Source of the DNA: Candidatus Tenderia electrophaga
Lineage (GTDB): Bacteria > Pseudomonadota > Gammaproteobacteria > Tenderiales > Tenderiaceae
Direction: 5' to 3'
Length of the DNA: 64,000 bases
Assembly (NCBI GenBank): GCA_001447805.1
Contig: CP013099.1
Location: 3,295,181-3,359,180, forward strand
Shown here: one piece after another, positions 32,603 to 42,924 of the stretch
Layout: every line of letters begins with the position of its first letter
Position numbering within the stretch: position 1 is the first letter of the stretch
Notes under the pieces: generated by a model
Told to the model about the DNA's origin: nothing
The model's database searches: none
What the model saw: only the letters and a program-made list of their open reading frames with translations
Made by a program: the position numbers and the translations under genes

Positions 32603-33742
32603 TTACCCGCTGGTGAGTAGTTTGCGATGTGTCTGGATCGACATCAGGATGCCAAAGGCCGCCATCAGTGTCACCATCGAGGTGCCGCCGTAGCTCACCA
32701 GCGGCAGGGGCAGCCCCACCACCGGCAGCATGCCCGAGACCATACCTATGTTGACGACCAGATAGACGAAAAAGGTAAGTGTCAGGGCGCCCGCCAGCAG
32801 GCGCGTGAAGCTGTCCTGGGCCTGGACGGCGATATACAGGCCGCGGGCGATGATGAACAGATAGATGGCGAGCAGGATCAGGATGCCGAAAAAGCCGAAC
32901 TCCTCGGCGAACACGGCGAAGATGAAATCGGTGGAGCGCTCCGGGAGAAACTCGAGTTGCGATTGGGTGCCGTTGAGCCAGCCCTTGCCGTACAGCCCCC
33001 CCGAGCCGATGGCGATCTTGGACTGAATGATATGGTAGCCGGAACCGAGCGGATCGCTTTCCGGATTGAGAAAGGTCAACACCCGCTGGCGTTGGTAATC
33101 GTGCATGCCGAAGAACCACAGCAGCGGCGCGCAGGCCGCGGCCAGGATGGCGCAGCCGCCCACCAGACGCCAGGAGATGCCGGCCAGCAGCACGGTGAAG
33201 ATGCCGGCCATGGCGATCAACAACGAGGTGCCCAGGTCCGGTTGTTTGACGATCATAGCCACCGGCACCAGGATGATCACGGCGGTGACGACAATGGCGC
33301 GACGCGACGGCGGCAGGGTATTTTCGGCCAGATACCAGGCGATCATCATGGGCACCGCCAGCTTCATGATCTCGGAGGGTTGGAAGCGGAACAGGCCCAG
33401 GTCGAGCCAGCGCTGCGCCCCCTTGCCCACATCGCCGATGACGAGCACTGCCACCAGCATCAGCACCCCGGCGCCATACACCCAGGGCGCCCAGCGTTCG
33501 ATGTGATGCGGCGCGATCTGGGCGAAGAAAAACATTACCCCGAAGGCGATGCCGAGACGGATGCATTGACGCCACACCAGCCCGATGTCCTGGCCGCCGG
33601 AGCTGTAGAGCACCACCAGGCCGACCGCCGACAGGGCCACCAGTCCAAGCAGCAGGGGCCAGTCCATGTGCAGGGTGCGACTGCCGAAGCCGCCCTTATT
33701 GCGCCGGTCGATCCAGTGGCCGTAGTTGCGCGCCTGATTCAT
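32603..33742 (-). CDS. rodA: peptidoglycan glycosyltransferase RodA
   Basis: A 379-residue SEDS-family membrane protein with about ten helices, polymerising glycan in the elongasome with PBP2. Conserved parts include GLFRFQPSEIMKLAVPM, PDLGTSLLIAMAG, a large periplasmic loop with NPESDPLGSGYHIIQSKIAIGSGG and the catalytic-area FLPERSTDFIFAVFAEEFG. The stop codon side is followed by mltB. Its ATG overlaps the end of the PBP2 gene by four bases. Confidence 0.97.
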   Translation of the reverse strand: MNQARNYGHWIDRRNKGGFGSRTLHMDWPLLLGLVALSAVGLVVLYSSGGQDIGLVWRQCIRLGIAFGVMFFFAQIAPHHIERWAPWVYGAGVLMLVAVLVIGDVGKGAQRWLDLGLFRFQPSEIMKLAVPMMIAWYLAENTLPPSRRAIVVTAVIILVPVAMIVKQPDLGTSLLIAMAGIFTVLLAGISWRLVGGCAILAAACAPLLWFFGMHDYQRQRVLTFLNPESDPLGSGYHIIQSKIAIGSGGLYGKGWLNGTQSQLEFLPERSTDFIFAVFAEEFGFFGILILLAIYLFIIARGLYIAVQAQDSFTRLLAGALTLTFFVYLVVNIGMVSGMLPVVGLPLPLVSYGGTSMVTLMAAFGILMSIQTHRKLLTSG

Positions 33743-35586
33743 GGTTTCGCTCCCAGATATTGATCGATTACCGCCCCGGCGATGGGGGCCGCCACTGCGC
33801 CGCCGCTGCCGCCGTTCTCCACGATGACTGCCACGGCGATGCGCGGCACGTCGGCGGGGGCGAAGGCGATGAATAGGGCGTGGTCGCGCAGGTGACTGGC
33901 GACATCCTCTTCCACGTATTCCTCGTCCTGTTCGATGCCGAATACTTGGGCGGTGCCGGTCTTGCCGGCGATCTTGTAAGGCTGGCCGCGATTGAGTCGG
34001 CGCGCCGTGCCGTGCTGGCCGTAGATGACGTTTTCCATGGCGCTGATCACCGTGTCCCAGTGCTCGGGTTTGATCTTGGCGATGAGGCTGTCCGGATCGG
34101 TGCTGGCAATCGCCTGTTGTGCGTTTGCGGATTGCAGTACGTGATCAAGCAGACGGGGTCGGACGGCACTCCCCCGGCCGGCCAGAATGGCGGTGGCGCG
34201 TGCCAATTGCAAAGGCGTGGAGAGGGTATAGCCCTGGCCGATACCGGCGATCAGGGTCTCGCCCAGATACCAGGGCTCGCCGCGCACGCGCCGCTTCCAC
34301 GCGGTGGAGGGCAGGATGCCGCTGGCCTCGCCGGCGATGTCGATGCCGGTCTTGCGGCCGAAGCCGAAGGGGGCGAGAAAGTCGTGGATCAGGTCGATAC
34401 CCATGGTCTGGGCCAGATCGTAATAATAGACATCGCAGGACTCGGTAATGGCCTTCCTCAGATCGGTCATGCCGTGGCCCTGTTTTTTCCAATCGCGGTA
34501 TTTGCGTTCATCGTCCTTGATGGTGTGCCAGCCGCGGCAGAAGATGCGCGTCTGCGGCGTAACGGTGTCCGACTCCAGGCCGGCCAGGCCGACAAACGGC
34601 TTGATGGTTGAGCCGGGCGGGTACTGGCCCAGCAGGGCGCGGTTGAACAGCGGCTTGGCGCGCGAGGTCTGCAAGGCGTTATAGGTCTTGTGGTCGATGC
34701 CGTTGACGAACAGATTGGGATCGTAGTCACCCAGACTGGCCATCACCAGCACATCGCCGTTGCGCGGATCGATGGCCACCACCGCGCCGCGTTCCCCTGC
34801 CATGGCCTGCTTGGCGCTGCGTTGCAGCTCGGTATCCAGGGTCAGCACGACATCCTTGCCCGGCACCGGCGGGCTGCGGTCCAGCACGCGCAGGGTGCGG
34901 CCCAGCACATTGGTCTCGACGCGTTGAAAGCCGACCGTGCCGTGGAGCAGTTCCTCATAGGCCTTTTCGATGCCCAGCTTGCCGATATGGCTGCTGGCGG
35001 CGTAGTTGGAGGCATTGATGCGCTGCAGCTCCTGTTCATTGATGCGGCCCACGTAACCCACGGCATGTACAGCGAGATTCTTTTGCGGATAATCGCGCGT
35101 CAGCCGCGCGGCGATCTCCACGCCGGGAAAGCGGTGGCGGTTCACTGCCAGGCGTGCCACCTCCTCGTCGCTGAGGCGGTGGCGCAGGGCGATGGGCTGG
35201 AAGCGGCGCGATTGTTGGCGGCGTTCATGAAAGCGTTCGATATCTGTTGGGCTGATGGCGACGATCTCGGCCAGTTCGGCAATGGTGGCGTCCAGGTCGT
35301 CGACCCGTTCCGGCACCACCTCCAAGGCGTAGGTGGGCAGATTCTGGGCCAGGATGACGCCGTTGCGGTCGAAGATCAGGCCGCGCGTCGGCGCCAGCGG
35401 CTGAAGGCTGACGCGATTGTTCTGCGATAAGGTGGTGTAGTGCTCGTGGCCGATGATTTGCAAATAGGCCATGCGCGCGACAATGGCCAGCAAGATCAAT
35501 AGGATCCCGATAAAGGCGATCACGGCGCGCGAGGTAAACAGCTGGGTTTCGCGGAAGTGGTCCTTGATGGCGATGCGGTGGGCCAT
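33739..35586 (-). CDS. mrdA: penicillin-binding protein 2 (elongation transpeptidase)
   Basis: A 615-residue class B PBP. An N-terminal membrane helix (about 20-45) precedes the pedestal domain (SLQPLAPTRGLIFDRNG). The transpeptidase motifs are STIK in YPPGSTIKPFVGLAG, SCD in ITESCDVYYYDLAQ, and KTGTAQ. The insertions CRGWHTIKDDERKYRDWKKQGHG and FGRKTGIDIAGEASG are typical of PBP2. It sits nine bases after mreD and overlaps rodA. Confidence 0.97.
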   Translation of the reverse strand: MAHRIAIKDHFRETQLFTSRAVIAFIGILLILLAIVARMAYLQIIGHEHYTTLSQNNRVSLQPLAPTRGLIFDRNGVILAQNLPTYALEVVPERVDDLDATIAELAEIVAISPTDIERFHERRQQSRRFQPIALRHRLSDEEVARLAVNRHRFPGVEIAARLTRDYPQKNLAVHAVGYVGRINEQELQRINASNYAASSHIGKLGIEKAYEELLHGTVGFQRVETNVLGRTLRVLDRSPPVPGKDVVLTLDTELQRSAKQAMAGERGAVVAIDPRNGDVLVMASLGDYDPNLFVNGIDHKTYNALQTSRAKPLFNRALLGQYPPGSTIKPFVGLAGLESDTVTPQTRIFCRGWHTIKDDERKYRDWKKQGHGMTDLRKAITESCDVYYYDLAQTMGIDLIHDFLAPFGFGRKTGIDIAGEASGILPSTAWKRRVRGEPWYLGETLIAGIGQGYTLSTPLQLARATAILAGRGSAVRPRLLDHVLQSANAQQAIASTDPDSLIAKIKPEHWDTVISAMENVIYGQHGTARRLNRGQPYKIAGKTGTAQVFGIEQDEEYVEEDVASHLRDHALFIAFAPADVPRIAVAVIVENGGSGGAVAAPIAGAVIDQYLGAKP

Positions 35587-35595
35587 GGGTAACGA

Positions 35596-36087
35596 CTACT
35601 TAATACCGAAGTGGCGACGGATATCTCGCAGAATCAGATAGATCCAGGGCCACAACAGGGTGGAGCTGACGGCGGGCAGCCAGTCGCTCCAGCTGCTGCT
35701 CTTGAGGTCGGTGATGCCATTGACCCACATCACCAGCACTTGATACAGAATCAGCAGACCCATGATACTGAGCGCCTGTTGCCACATGGGAAAGATGCGA
35801 ATCTGTTGATATACCTTCTGGGTAAGATAAACGACAACCACCAGCGCCAGGGCGTGCTGACCCAAGAGGGCCCCTTTTAATACATCCAACATCAGGCCCA
35901 GGCCAAAAGCGGTGAAGATGCCGATGCGGTGCGGCAGGGCCATGCACCAATAGATCAGCACCAGCGCCAGCCACTCCGGGCGGAAGGCCGCCATCCATTG
36001 AGGCAGGGGGATGAGGGTCAAGATCAGCGCCGCCACATAGGTCAGGCCGATGATGATCATGCCGCCGCCGCGGGTGACCTGGGCCAT
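35596..36087 (-). CDS. mreD: rod shape-determining protein MreD
   Basis: A 163-residue protein with five or six hydrophobic helices and little polar sequence, including IPLPQWMAAFRPEWLALVLIYW and IGIFTAFGLGLMLDVLKGALLGQHAL, the conserved MreD core. It links MreC to the RodA/PBP2 machine in the inner membrane. Its start shares one base with the mreC stop, and mrdA follows, so mreCD-mrdA-rodA is a single unit. Confidence 0.94.
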   Translation of the reverse strand: MAQVTRGGGMIIIGLTYVAALILTLIPLPQWMAAFRPEWLALVLIYWCMALPHRIGIFTAFGLGLMLDVLKGALLGQHALALVVVVYLTQKVYQQIRIFPMWQQALSIMGLLILYQVLVMWVNGITDLKSSSWSDWLPAVSSTLLWPWIYLILRDIRRHFGIK

Positions 36088-36950
36088 TAGTTCTGCGCCT
36101 CCGTGGCCCGCGGCGCGGGTTCAGTCTCGGGTATGGTGGGCCATACCAGCAACACCTCGCGGCTGCGCTGCAGTTCCGCCGCCGGGCGGGCGCTGACCCG
36201 GGCGAAGGGCTGACCCGGGTCGATATCGATGGCGCTGATGGTGGCCACCGGATAGCCCTGCGGAAAACGGCCCCCCAGGCCGCTGCTCACCAGCAGGTCG
36301 CCCACCTGGATGTCGGCGTTGTTGGGGAAGTGGGGGATGTCTAATTCCTCCGGATTACCGGTGCCGATGGCGATGGCGCGCAGGCCGTTGCGGTTTACCG
36401 CCACCGGGATAGCATGATTGGGGTCGCTGATTAACATGGCGGTACTGGTGAGCGGGCCGACACGGGTGATCTGGCCCATGATGCCGTGGGCGTCGAGCAC
36501 CGGCTGGCCGGGGTAGAGTTCGTCGCCGCCGCCCTTGTTGACCACGATCTGGCTGGAGAAGGGTTCCATATCCACCGCCAACAGCTCAGCAATCAGCACC
36601 CGCTCGCCCACCTTAAACGAGGAATCGAGCAGCTGGCGCAGGCGCATGTTTTCGCTCTCCAGCGCGGCCATCTTCTGCAGTCGCACATCGTAGAGCAGTT
36701 GCTGGGTCTGGAGGGTGGTGACCTCGGCCATCAGGGCTTCGCGCGTGGCAAAGCTTTCACCCATCCATGCGCCCGCGGTGACGGGCAGGTTGACCAGGGT
36801 CTGGATAGGGTAGACCACCACCGAGACCGCGGCGCGCACCTCTTTCAGGTATTGGAAGCGGTGATCCAGCACCATCAGCAGGACACACGCGAGGGCGCAC
36901 GCCACAAAGCGTACGTTGGCGGATGAACCGTGTACGAATAGAGGTTTTAT
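36087..36950 (-). CDS. mreC: rod shape-determining protein MreC, apparently with an ATA start
   Basis: A periplasmic elongasome scaffold: membrane helix (residues 16-32), coiled coil (about 70-115, TLQTQQLLYDVRLQKMAALE) and beta-rich C-terminal domain (MGQITRVGPLTSTAMLISDPNHAIPV; VSSGLGGRFPQGYPVA). The family usually starts MKPLF. Here AAA-CCT-CTA-TTC is preceded by ATA at 36950, with GGAG eight bases upstream, and no ATG, GTG or TTG occurs in frame before a stop. The only canonical in-frame start nearby is GTG at 36905, which lacks a ribosome site and removes 15 conserved-style residues. So either ATA is used or the short form is made. Confidence 0.9.
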   Translation of the reverse strand: MKPLFVHGSSANVRFVACALACVLLMVLDHRFQYLKEVRAAVSVVVYPIQTLVNLPVTAGAWMGESFATREALMAEVTTLQTQQLLYDVRLQKMAALESENMRLRQLLDSSFKVGERVLIAELLAVDMEPFSSQIVVNKGGGDELYPGQPVLDAHGIMGQITRVGPLTSTAMLISDPNHAIPVAVNRNGLRAIAIGTGNPEELDIPHFPNNADIQVGDLLVSSGLGGRFPQGYPVATISAIDIDPGQPFARVSARPAAELQRSREVLLVWPTIPETEPAPRATEAQN

Positions 36951-37023
36951 GACGCTCTCTCCAGCCCCTTCCCGGGGCTGTTGACTGCCAATTCAGCCGT
37001 CCGTTCAAGGGCCGGCGGCAGGA

Positions 37024-38082
<1,059 letters not shown>

Positions 38083-38244
38083 TTACCTGTTAAAAAATAG
38101 AGACTGAATAGAGTTACGGCCAAAACCTGCGGTAATTTAGCAATTTGTCAGGGCTTTGGGCAAGCGCGCAATTGTGCTAACTTTGCCTGCCTTGCGTCGG
38201 CTCAGGCCGGCATAACGCGAATATCCAAGCAGCGGAGTGAACAA

Positions 38245-38532
38245 ATGAGTCTTGAGCGGAGTGATGTGGACAAGATCGCCCACTTGGCGCGTCTTGAGAT
38301 TGCGGCCCCGGATGTTCCGGAAATGGCCGCTACCCTATCCAAGATTCTCGATCTGGTGGCGCAGATGGACGCCGTGGATACCAGCGCTGTCGCGCCCATG
38401 GCCCACCCCCTGGAGATGGCCCAGCGTCTGCGCGAGGATGCGGTCACCGAGACCGATCAGCGCGAGCGCTTTCAAGCCCTCGCGCCGCAGACCGAAAACG
38501 GGCTGTACCTGGTGCCCAAGGTGATTGAGTGA
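38245..38532 (+). CDS. gatC: Asp/Glu-tRNA amidotransferase subunit C
   Basis: A 95-residue GatC that holds GatA and GatB together in the enzyme that amidates Glu-tRNA-Gln or Asp-tRNA-Asn. Family features: [39 protein letters not shown] and a [14 protein letters not shown] end, all standard. It is the first gene of gatCAB. The start ATG follows AGCGGAG at a normal distance. Confidence 0.96.
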   Translation: MSLERSDVDKIAHLARLEIAAPDVPEMAATLSKILDLVAQMDAVDTSAVAPMAHPLEMAQRLREDAVTETDQRERFQALAPQTENGLYLVPKVIE

Positions 38533-38571
38533 ACTCTGCTTCCAGCCCGGACACTTAAAACGATTTAGACT

Positions 38572-40026
38572 ATGCACACAAAAACCATTGCCCAGCTGTC
38601 GGCGGGCCTGAAGGCCGGCGCATTTTCCAGCGAGGAACTCACCCGCGCCTATCTCGACCGCATCGAACAGCTGGATGCCCAGGTCAACGGCTATATTACC
38701 GTCACCCGGGACGCGGCCATGGCCGCCGCCCGGGCCGCCGACGCCGACATCAAGGCCGGCGGCGCCGCGCCGCTGACCGGCATCCCCATCGCCCAGAAAG
38801 ACATCTTCTGCACCGAGGGCGTGAAGACCAGTTGCGCGTCCAAGATGCTGGACAACTTTATCTCGCCCTACGACGCCACCGTGATCGAGCGATTCAAACA
38901 GGCGGGCGCGGTGATGTTGGGCAAGACCAACATGGACGAGTTCGCCATGGGCTCCTCCAACGAGACCAGTTTCTACGGCGTGGTGAAAAACCCCTGGGAC
39001 CTGGACGCCGTGCCCGGCGGCTCCTCCGGCGGTTCGGCCGCGGTGGTGGCGGCGCGTCTGGCGCCGGCGGCCACCGGCACCGATACCGGCGGCTCCATCC
39101 GCCAGCCGGCGGCGCTGTGCGGCATCACCGGCCTCAAGCCCACCTACGGCCGCGTCTCGCGCTACGGCATGATCGCCTTCGCCTCCAGTCTGGATCAGGC
39201 CGGCCCCATGGCGCGCAGCGCCGAGGACTGTGCTCTGATGATGAATGTCATGGCCGGTTTCGACGCGCGCGACTCCACCAGCGCCGATCAGCCCGTACCC
39301 GATTACACGGCGGATTTGAACCAGTCGCTGAACGGGCTGAAGATCGGCCTGCCCAAGGAGTATTTTGCCGCAGGTCTGGACAATAACGTGGCCGCTGCGG
39401 TGCAGGCGGCCATCGAGGACTACACAAAGCTGGGCGCTGAGGTGGTGGATATCAGCCTGCCCAATACCGGCCTGTCGGTGCCGGCCTATTACGTGGTCGC
39501 CCCGGCCGAGTGCTCCTCCAACCTGTCGCGTTTCGACGGTGTGCGCTTCGGCCATCGCTGTGACGCTCCCAACGACCTGATGGATCTCTACAAGCGTTCG
39601 CGCGGCGAGGGCTTCGGCCCCGAGGTCAAGCGCCGCATCATGATCGGCACCTACGCCCTGTCGGCCGGTTATTACGATGCCTATTATTTGAAGGCGCAAA
39701 AAGTGCGTCAGCTCATCAGTCAGGATTTCAAGCAGGCCTTCACAAAGGTGGATGTGATCATGGGGCCCACCTCGCCCACGGTGGCCTTCAACCTGGGCGA
39801 ACGCACCGACGACCCGGTCACCATGTATCTTTCAGACGCCTACACCATCGCCACCAACCTGGCCGGTCTGCCGGGGATATCGGTGCCCTGCGGTTTCGTC
39901 GGCAAGCGCCCGGTGGGGCTGCAGATCATTGGCAACTACTTCGACGAGGCGCGCCTGCTCAATGTGGCGCATCAATACCAGCAGGTGAGCGACTGGCACA
40001 ACCGGGCGCCGGAGGGCTTTCAATAA
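38572..40026 (+). CDS. gatA: Asp/Glu-tRNA amidotransferase subunit A
   Basis: A 484-residue amidase-signature enzyme that hydrolyses glutamine for the GatCAB complex. The Ser-cisSer-Lys triad is Lys76 (IAQKDIFC), Ser151 ([10 protein letters not shown]) and nucleophile Ser175 ([11 protein letters not shown]). The conserved glutamine-binding FDGVRFGHR and the C-terminal [13 protein letters not shown] are present. It follows gatC by 39 bases. A palindromic element separates it from gatB. Confidence 0.98.
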   Translation: MHTKTIAQLSAGLKAGAFSSEELTRAYLDRIEQLDAQVNGYITVTRDAAMAAARAADADIKAGGAAPLTGIPIAQKDIFCTEGVKTSCASKMLDNFISPYDATVIERFKQAGAVMLGKTNMDEFAMGSSNETSFYGVVKNPWDLDAVPGGSSGGSAAVVAARLAPAATGTDTGGSIRQPAALCGITGLKPTYGRVSRYGMIAFASSLDQAGPMARSAEDCALMMNVMAGFDARDSTSADQPVPDYTADLNQSLNGLKIGLPKEYFAAGLDNNVAAAVQAAIEDYTKLGAEVVDISLPNTGLSVPAYYVVAPAECSSNLSRFDGVRFGHRCDAPNDLMDLYKRSRGEGFGPEVKRRIMIGTYALSAGYYDAYYLKAQKVRQLISQDFKQAFTKVDVIMGPTSPTVAFNLGERTDDPVTMYLSDAYTIATNLAGLPGISVPCGFVGKRPVGLQIIGNYFDEARLLNVAHQYQQVSDWHNRAPEGFQ

Positions 40027-40028
40027 TC

Positions 40029-40107
40029 CTTACCGCGAAGGACGCAAAGGGTCGCAAAGTTAAAACCGAACTATCCTTGGCGTTACTTCGCGTCCGTTGC
40101 GGTTAAC
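40029..40107. repeat. imperfect palindromic element between gatA and gatB
   Basis: The left arm (about 40030-40060), starting TTACCGCGAAGGACGCAAAG, is repeated in inverted form in the right arm (about 40076-40107), ending GCGTCCGTTGCGGTTAA, with roughly three quarters identity and a 15-base A-rich centre. The ACCGCxAAGGACGCxAAGG word is known to me as a dispersed non-coding repeat in many proteobacterial genomes. The transcript would form a long hairpin between the two coding regions. Confidence 0.65.
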
Positions 40108-40133
40108 ATATTAGATTTAAGAGGAATTCAGCA

Positions 40134-41582
40134 ATGCAATGGGAAGTCGTCATCGGTCTGGAGATTCACGCCCAGCTTGCCACCAAGAGCAAGATCTTTT
40201 CCGGCGCCTCCACCGCCTATGGTGCCGCGCCCAACACCCAGGCCTGCGCCGTCGACCTGGGGTTGCCCGGGGTGTTGCCGGTGTTGAACAAGGAGGCGGT
40301 GCGCATGGCGGTGAAGTTCGGCCTGGCGACCAATTGCGAGATCACCCGCCGCTCGGTTTTTGCGCGTAAGAATTATTTCTATCCCGATCTGCCCAAGGGG
40401 TACCAGATCAGCCAGTACGAACTGCCCATTGTCGCCAACGGCCATCTGGACATCGAGCTGGAGGACGGTGCCACCAAGACCATCGGCATCACCCGCGCCC
40501 ACCTGGAAGAGGATGCGGGCAAGTCGCTGCACGAGGACTTTCACGGCATGACCGGCATTGACCTGAACCGTGCCGGCACCCCATTGCTGGAGATCGTCTC
40601 CGAGCCCGACCTGCGCAACGCCAAGGAGGCGGTGGCCTATATGCGCAAGGTTCATTCGCTCGTACAGTATCTGGAGATCTGCGACGGCAACATGCAGGAA
40701 GGCTCGTTCCGCTGCGACGCCAACGTCTCGGTGCGGATTAAAGGCGAGTCGAAATTCGGCACCCGCGCCGAGCTGAAGAACCTCAACTCTTTCCGTTTCA
40801 TCGAGCGCGCCATCAATTATGAAGTGGAGCGCCAGATCGAAATCATCGAAGGCGGCGGCGAGGTGGTGCAGGAGACCCGCCTCTATGACGCCGATAAACA
40901 TGAGACCCGTTCCATGCGCGCCAAGGAAGAGGCCTTCGACTATCGCTATTTTCCCGATCCCGACCTATTGCCGGTGGCGGTGGAGGCGTCCTTCATCGAG
41001 GCGGTGCGCGCCACCCTGCCGGAACTGCCCGCGGCCAAGAAGCAGCGTTTTATTGACGACTACGGCATCAAGGCCGAAGACGCCGTCATTCTCACCGGCA
41101 GCCGCGAATTGGCCGACTTTTTTGAGGCTGCGGTGCAGGCCGGCGCCGACGCCAAACTGGCGGCAAATTGGATCATCGTCGAGCTGCTCGGCGCGCTCAA
41201 CCGTGAGGGCAAGGGACTGGCCGGCAGTCCGGTCTCGGCCGAGATGCTCGCCGGCATGATCAAGCGCATCCAAGACAACACCATTTCCGGCAAGATCGCC
41301 AAGCAGGTGTTCACGGCCATGTGGGCGGGCGAGGGCGAGGCCGATGCCATTATCGAGGCCAAAGGCCTGAAACAGGTCACCGACAGCGGCGCCATCGAAA
41401 AGATCATCGATGAGGTGTTGGCCCGCAATCCCAAACAGATCGAGGAATACAAGGCCGGCAAGGAAAAAATGCTCGGCTTTTTTGTCGGTCAGGTGATGAA
41501 GGCCTCGCAGGGCAAGGCCAATCCGGCGCAGGTGAATCAGTTACTTAAGCAAAAGCTGCAGGACCAAACACCCTCGAATTAG
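40134..41582 (+). CDS. gatB: Asp/Glu-tRNA amidotransferase subunit B
   Basis: A 482-residue GatB that activates the tRNA-bound Glu or Asp with ATP and transfers ammonia. Hallmarks: [58 protein letters not shown] and [12 protein letters not shown]. The C-terminal helical and YqeY-like tail ([21 protein letters not shown]) binds tRNA. It completes gatCAB. The ATG follows AGAGGAATTCAGCA. Confidence 0.98.
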   Translation: MQWEVVIGLEIHAQLATKSKIFSGASTAYGAAPNTQACAVDLGLPGVLPVLNKEAVRMAVKFGLATNCEITRRSVFARKNYFYPDLPKGYQISQYELPIVANGHLDIELEDGATKTIGITRAHLEEDAGKSLHEDFHGMTGIDLNRAGTPLLEIVSEPDLRNAKEAVAYMRKVHSLVQYLEICDGNMQEGSFRCDANVSVRIKGESKFGTRAELKNLNSFRFIERAINYEVERQIEIIEGGGEVVQETRLYDADKHETRSMRAKEEAFDYRYFPDPDLLPVAVEASFIEAVRATLPELPAAKKQRFIDDYGIKAEDAVILTGSRELADFFEAAVQAGADAKLAANWIIVELLGALNREGKGLAGSPVSAEMLAGMIKRIQDNTISGKIAKQVFTAMWAGEGEADAIIEAKGLKQVTDSGAIEKIIDEVLARNPKQIEEYKAGKEKMLGFFVGQVMKASQGKANPAQVNQLLKQKLQDQTPSN

Positions 41583-41586
41583 CGCG

Positions 41587-41609
41587 AAGCCGCCGCCCTT
41601 GCGGCTTTT
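41587..41609 (+). terminator. weak intrinsic terminator after gatB
   Basis: AAGCCGC (41587-41593) pairs with GCGGCTT (41601-41607), with a seven-base loop and only four T at the end. It lies five bases after the gatB stop. Confidence 0.55.
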
Positions 41610-41735
41610 CCGTGGCACAGGAACGACCAAAGTGCAGCCCTAAATATTCCCCTTGTGTAGTCCGATAGCATTTCTTGACAGTAACATTTTGTAGGCACGC
41701 CCCGTTTGAGCTGGGGAGGTAAGGAGGCATGGGAA

Positions 41736-42140
41736 ATGGACGAAGCCGTCGTCAACGCAGTCAAACAGAGCTATGGTCGCAGCCTGGGAAACCATGATTT
41801 GATGAATGAATTCTACGACAGGCTCATGGCGAGTCATGCCGATATTGCCCGCATGTTCAGTGGCATCGATATGCGCAAACAGCAGGCGGTACTCAAGCAG
41901 TCACTCTCCATGGCTATCTTGTACCCGCGCGACAACCTGATTGCGACCCACGCCATGGAGCGGGTGCGTAAAAGCCATGCCCGCGACCGGCTCAACATTC
42001 GTCCCGAACTCTATAAATATTGGCTGGATACCCTGATGGGCGTGGTGGCGGAGTCCGACCCCGAGTTCACGCCGGAGCTGGAACAGCAATGGCGCGCCGT
42101 GCTCAGTCATACCATCTCGTTTATCGCCGAGGGCTACTGA
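41736..42140 (+). CDS. single-domain bacterial globin
   Basis: A 134-residue haem protein. ATG 41736 follows AAGGAGG at eight bases and is preferred to the upstream start at 41706. The proximal histidine is His81 in VRKSHARDRLNIRPELYKYW, where the F helix leads into the FG corner and G helix. The B-E region reads YDRLMASHADIARMFSGID. It resembles sensor-type and single-domain globins rather than truncated TrHb. Possible roles are oxygen or NO binding; no partner gene marks which. It is alone between gatB and the SIMPL gene (convergent). Confidence 0.82.
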   Translation: MDEAVVNAVKQSYGRSLGNHDLMNEFYDRLMASHADIARMFSGIDMRKQQAVLKQSLSMAILYPRDNLIATHAMERVRKSHARDRLNIRPELYKYWLDTLMGVVAESDPEFTPELEQQWRAVLSHTISFIAEGY

Positions 42141-42158
42141 GCGGGCGCGCCCGCGTCT

Positions 42159-42911
42159 TCACTTCCCGCTCTGTACGACGAATTCAACCAGTGTATTGGC
42201 GCCGTAAGTAATGCCGCCGAAATCGCCGCTGGCCGGCGCCGTGTCGGCCGTGTTTGAGATACCCTCTTGCCCCGGTTTTGCCGGCGCCATGCGTTGCAGC
42301 TGCGGGGTGCGCGCGAAGACCTGCGGGGTGCTGACGCGGATCGGCTGCAGCGTCACGCCCAATTGTCCTTCGTAAAGCGCCCGTTTGTCCTGAACCATGG
42401 TAAGCGCCTTTTCCAACACCTTCAGCGTGTTCGTCGCGGCGGCCGAATCCTCAAACGTCATGGTGCCGAGGAAGATTTCCTTGTGGCTGTCCACCAGACG
42501 GGCGATGGTCTGCAGCTGTGCTTCGTTGCGAATGGAGATTTTGACTTCGTTGCTGACTTCGTAGCTGCTGGGCTTGTCACCGAACCAACCGTAGTCGGGG
42601 GTGGAAGAAAAATTGGAGGCCCGGATGGCCTCGGCGTCGATGCCCGCCTGCTGCAGTTGTTGCCGCAGGGTGTGTCTGAGGGCCTCGTTTTTCTGCAAGG
42701 CGTCCTGGAGTTTGTTTTCCTTGGTGCGCACGGCGATGCTTACCACAGCGCGGTCCGCCTCCACCTTTTCCTCGGCCTCGCCCTCGATGGCAATGATTTT
42801 CTTTTGATCCAGCAAGTACTGCGACAGCTCGTGGGGTGTGCCGCTCAACTCGGGGGCGGCGTTGGCCAGCAAGGGCAGGGCGTAAAGCAATGTGGCGGCG
42901 ATCTTGTGCAT
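42159..42911 (-). CDS. periplasmic SIMPL (DUF541) domain protein
   Basis: A 250-residue exported protein with a signal peptide (IAATLLYALPLLANA). The DUF541/SIMPL fold is shown by IIAIEGEAEEKVEADRAVVSIAV, ALRHTLRQQLQQAGIDAEAI and SYEVSNEVKISIRNEAQL, ending with a YGANTLVEFVVQSGK strand as in E. coli YggE. Members are linked to oxidative stress. ATG 42911 follows CGGAGG; the frame extends seven more codons upstream without a ribosome site. It is the last gene of the hemA operon, 13 bases after the M67 gene. Confidence 0.83.
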   Translation of the reverse strand: MHKIAATLLYALPLLANAAPELSGTPHELSQYLLDQKKIIAIEGEAEEKVEADRAVVSIAVRTKENKLQDALQKNEALRHTLRQQLQQAGIDAEAIRASNFSSTPDYGWFGDKPSSYEVSNEVKISIRNEAQLQTIARLVDSHKEIFLGTMTFEDSAAATNTLKVLEKALTMVQDKRALYEGQLGVTLQPIRVSTPQVFARTPQLQRMAPAKPGQEGISNTADTAPASGDFGGITYGANTLVEFVVQSGK

Positions 42912-42924
42912 GACATCCTCCGGA

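Noticed and set aside
32595-33575. Upstream extension of the mltB frame through rodA (about 330 more codons)
   Set aside because: The extra part is Arg/His-rich and lies opposite in phase to well-supported RodA; MltB has a proper signal peptide starting at 32594.
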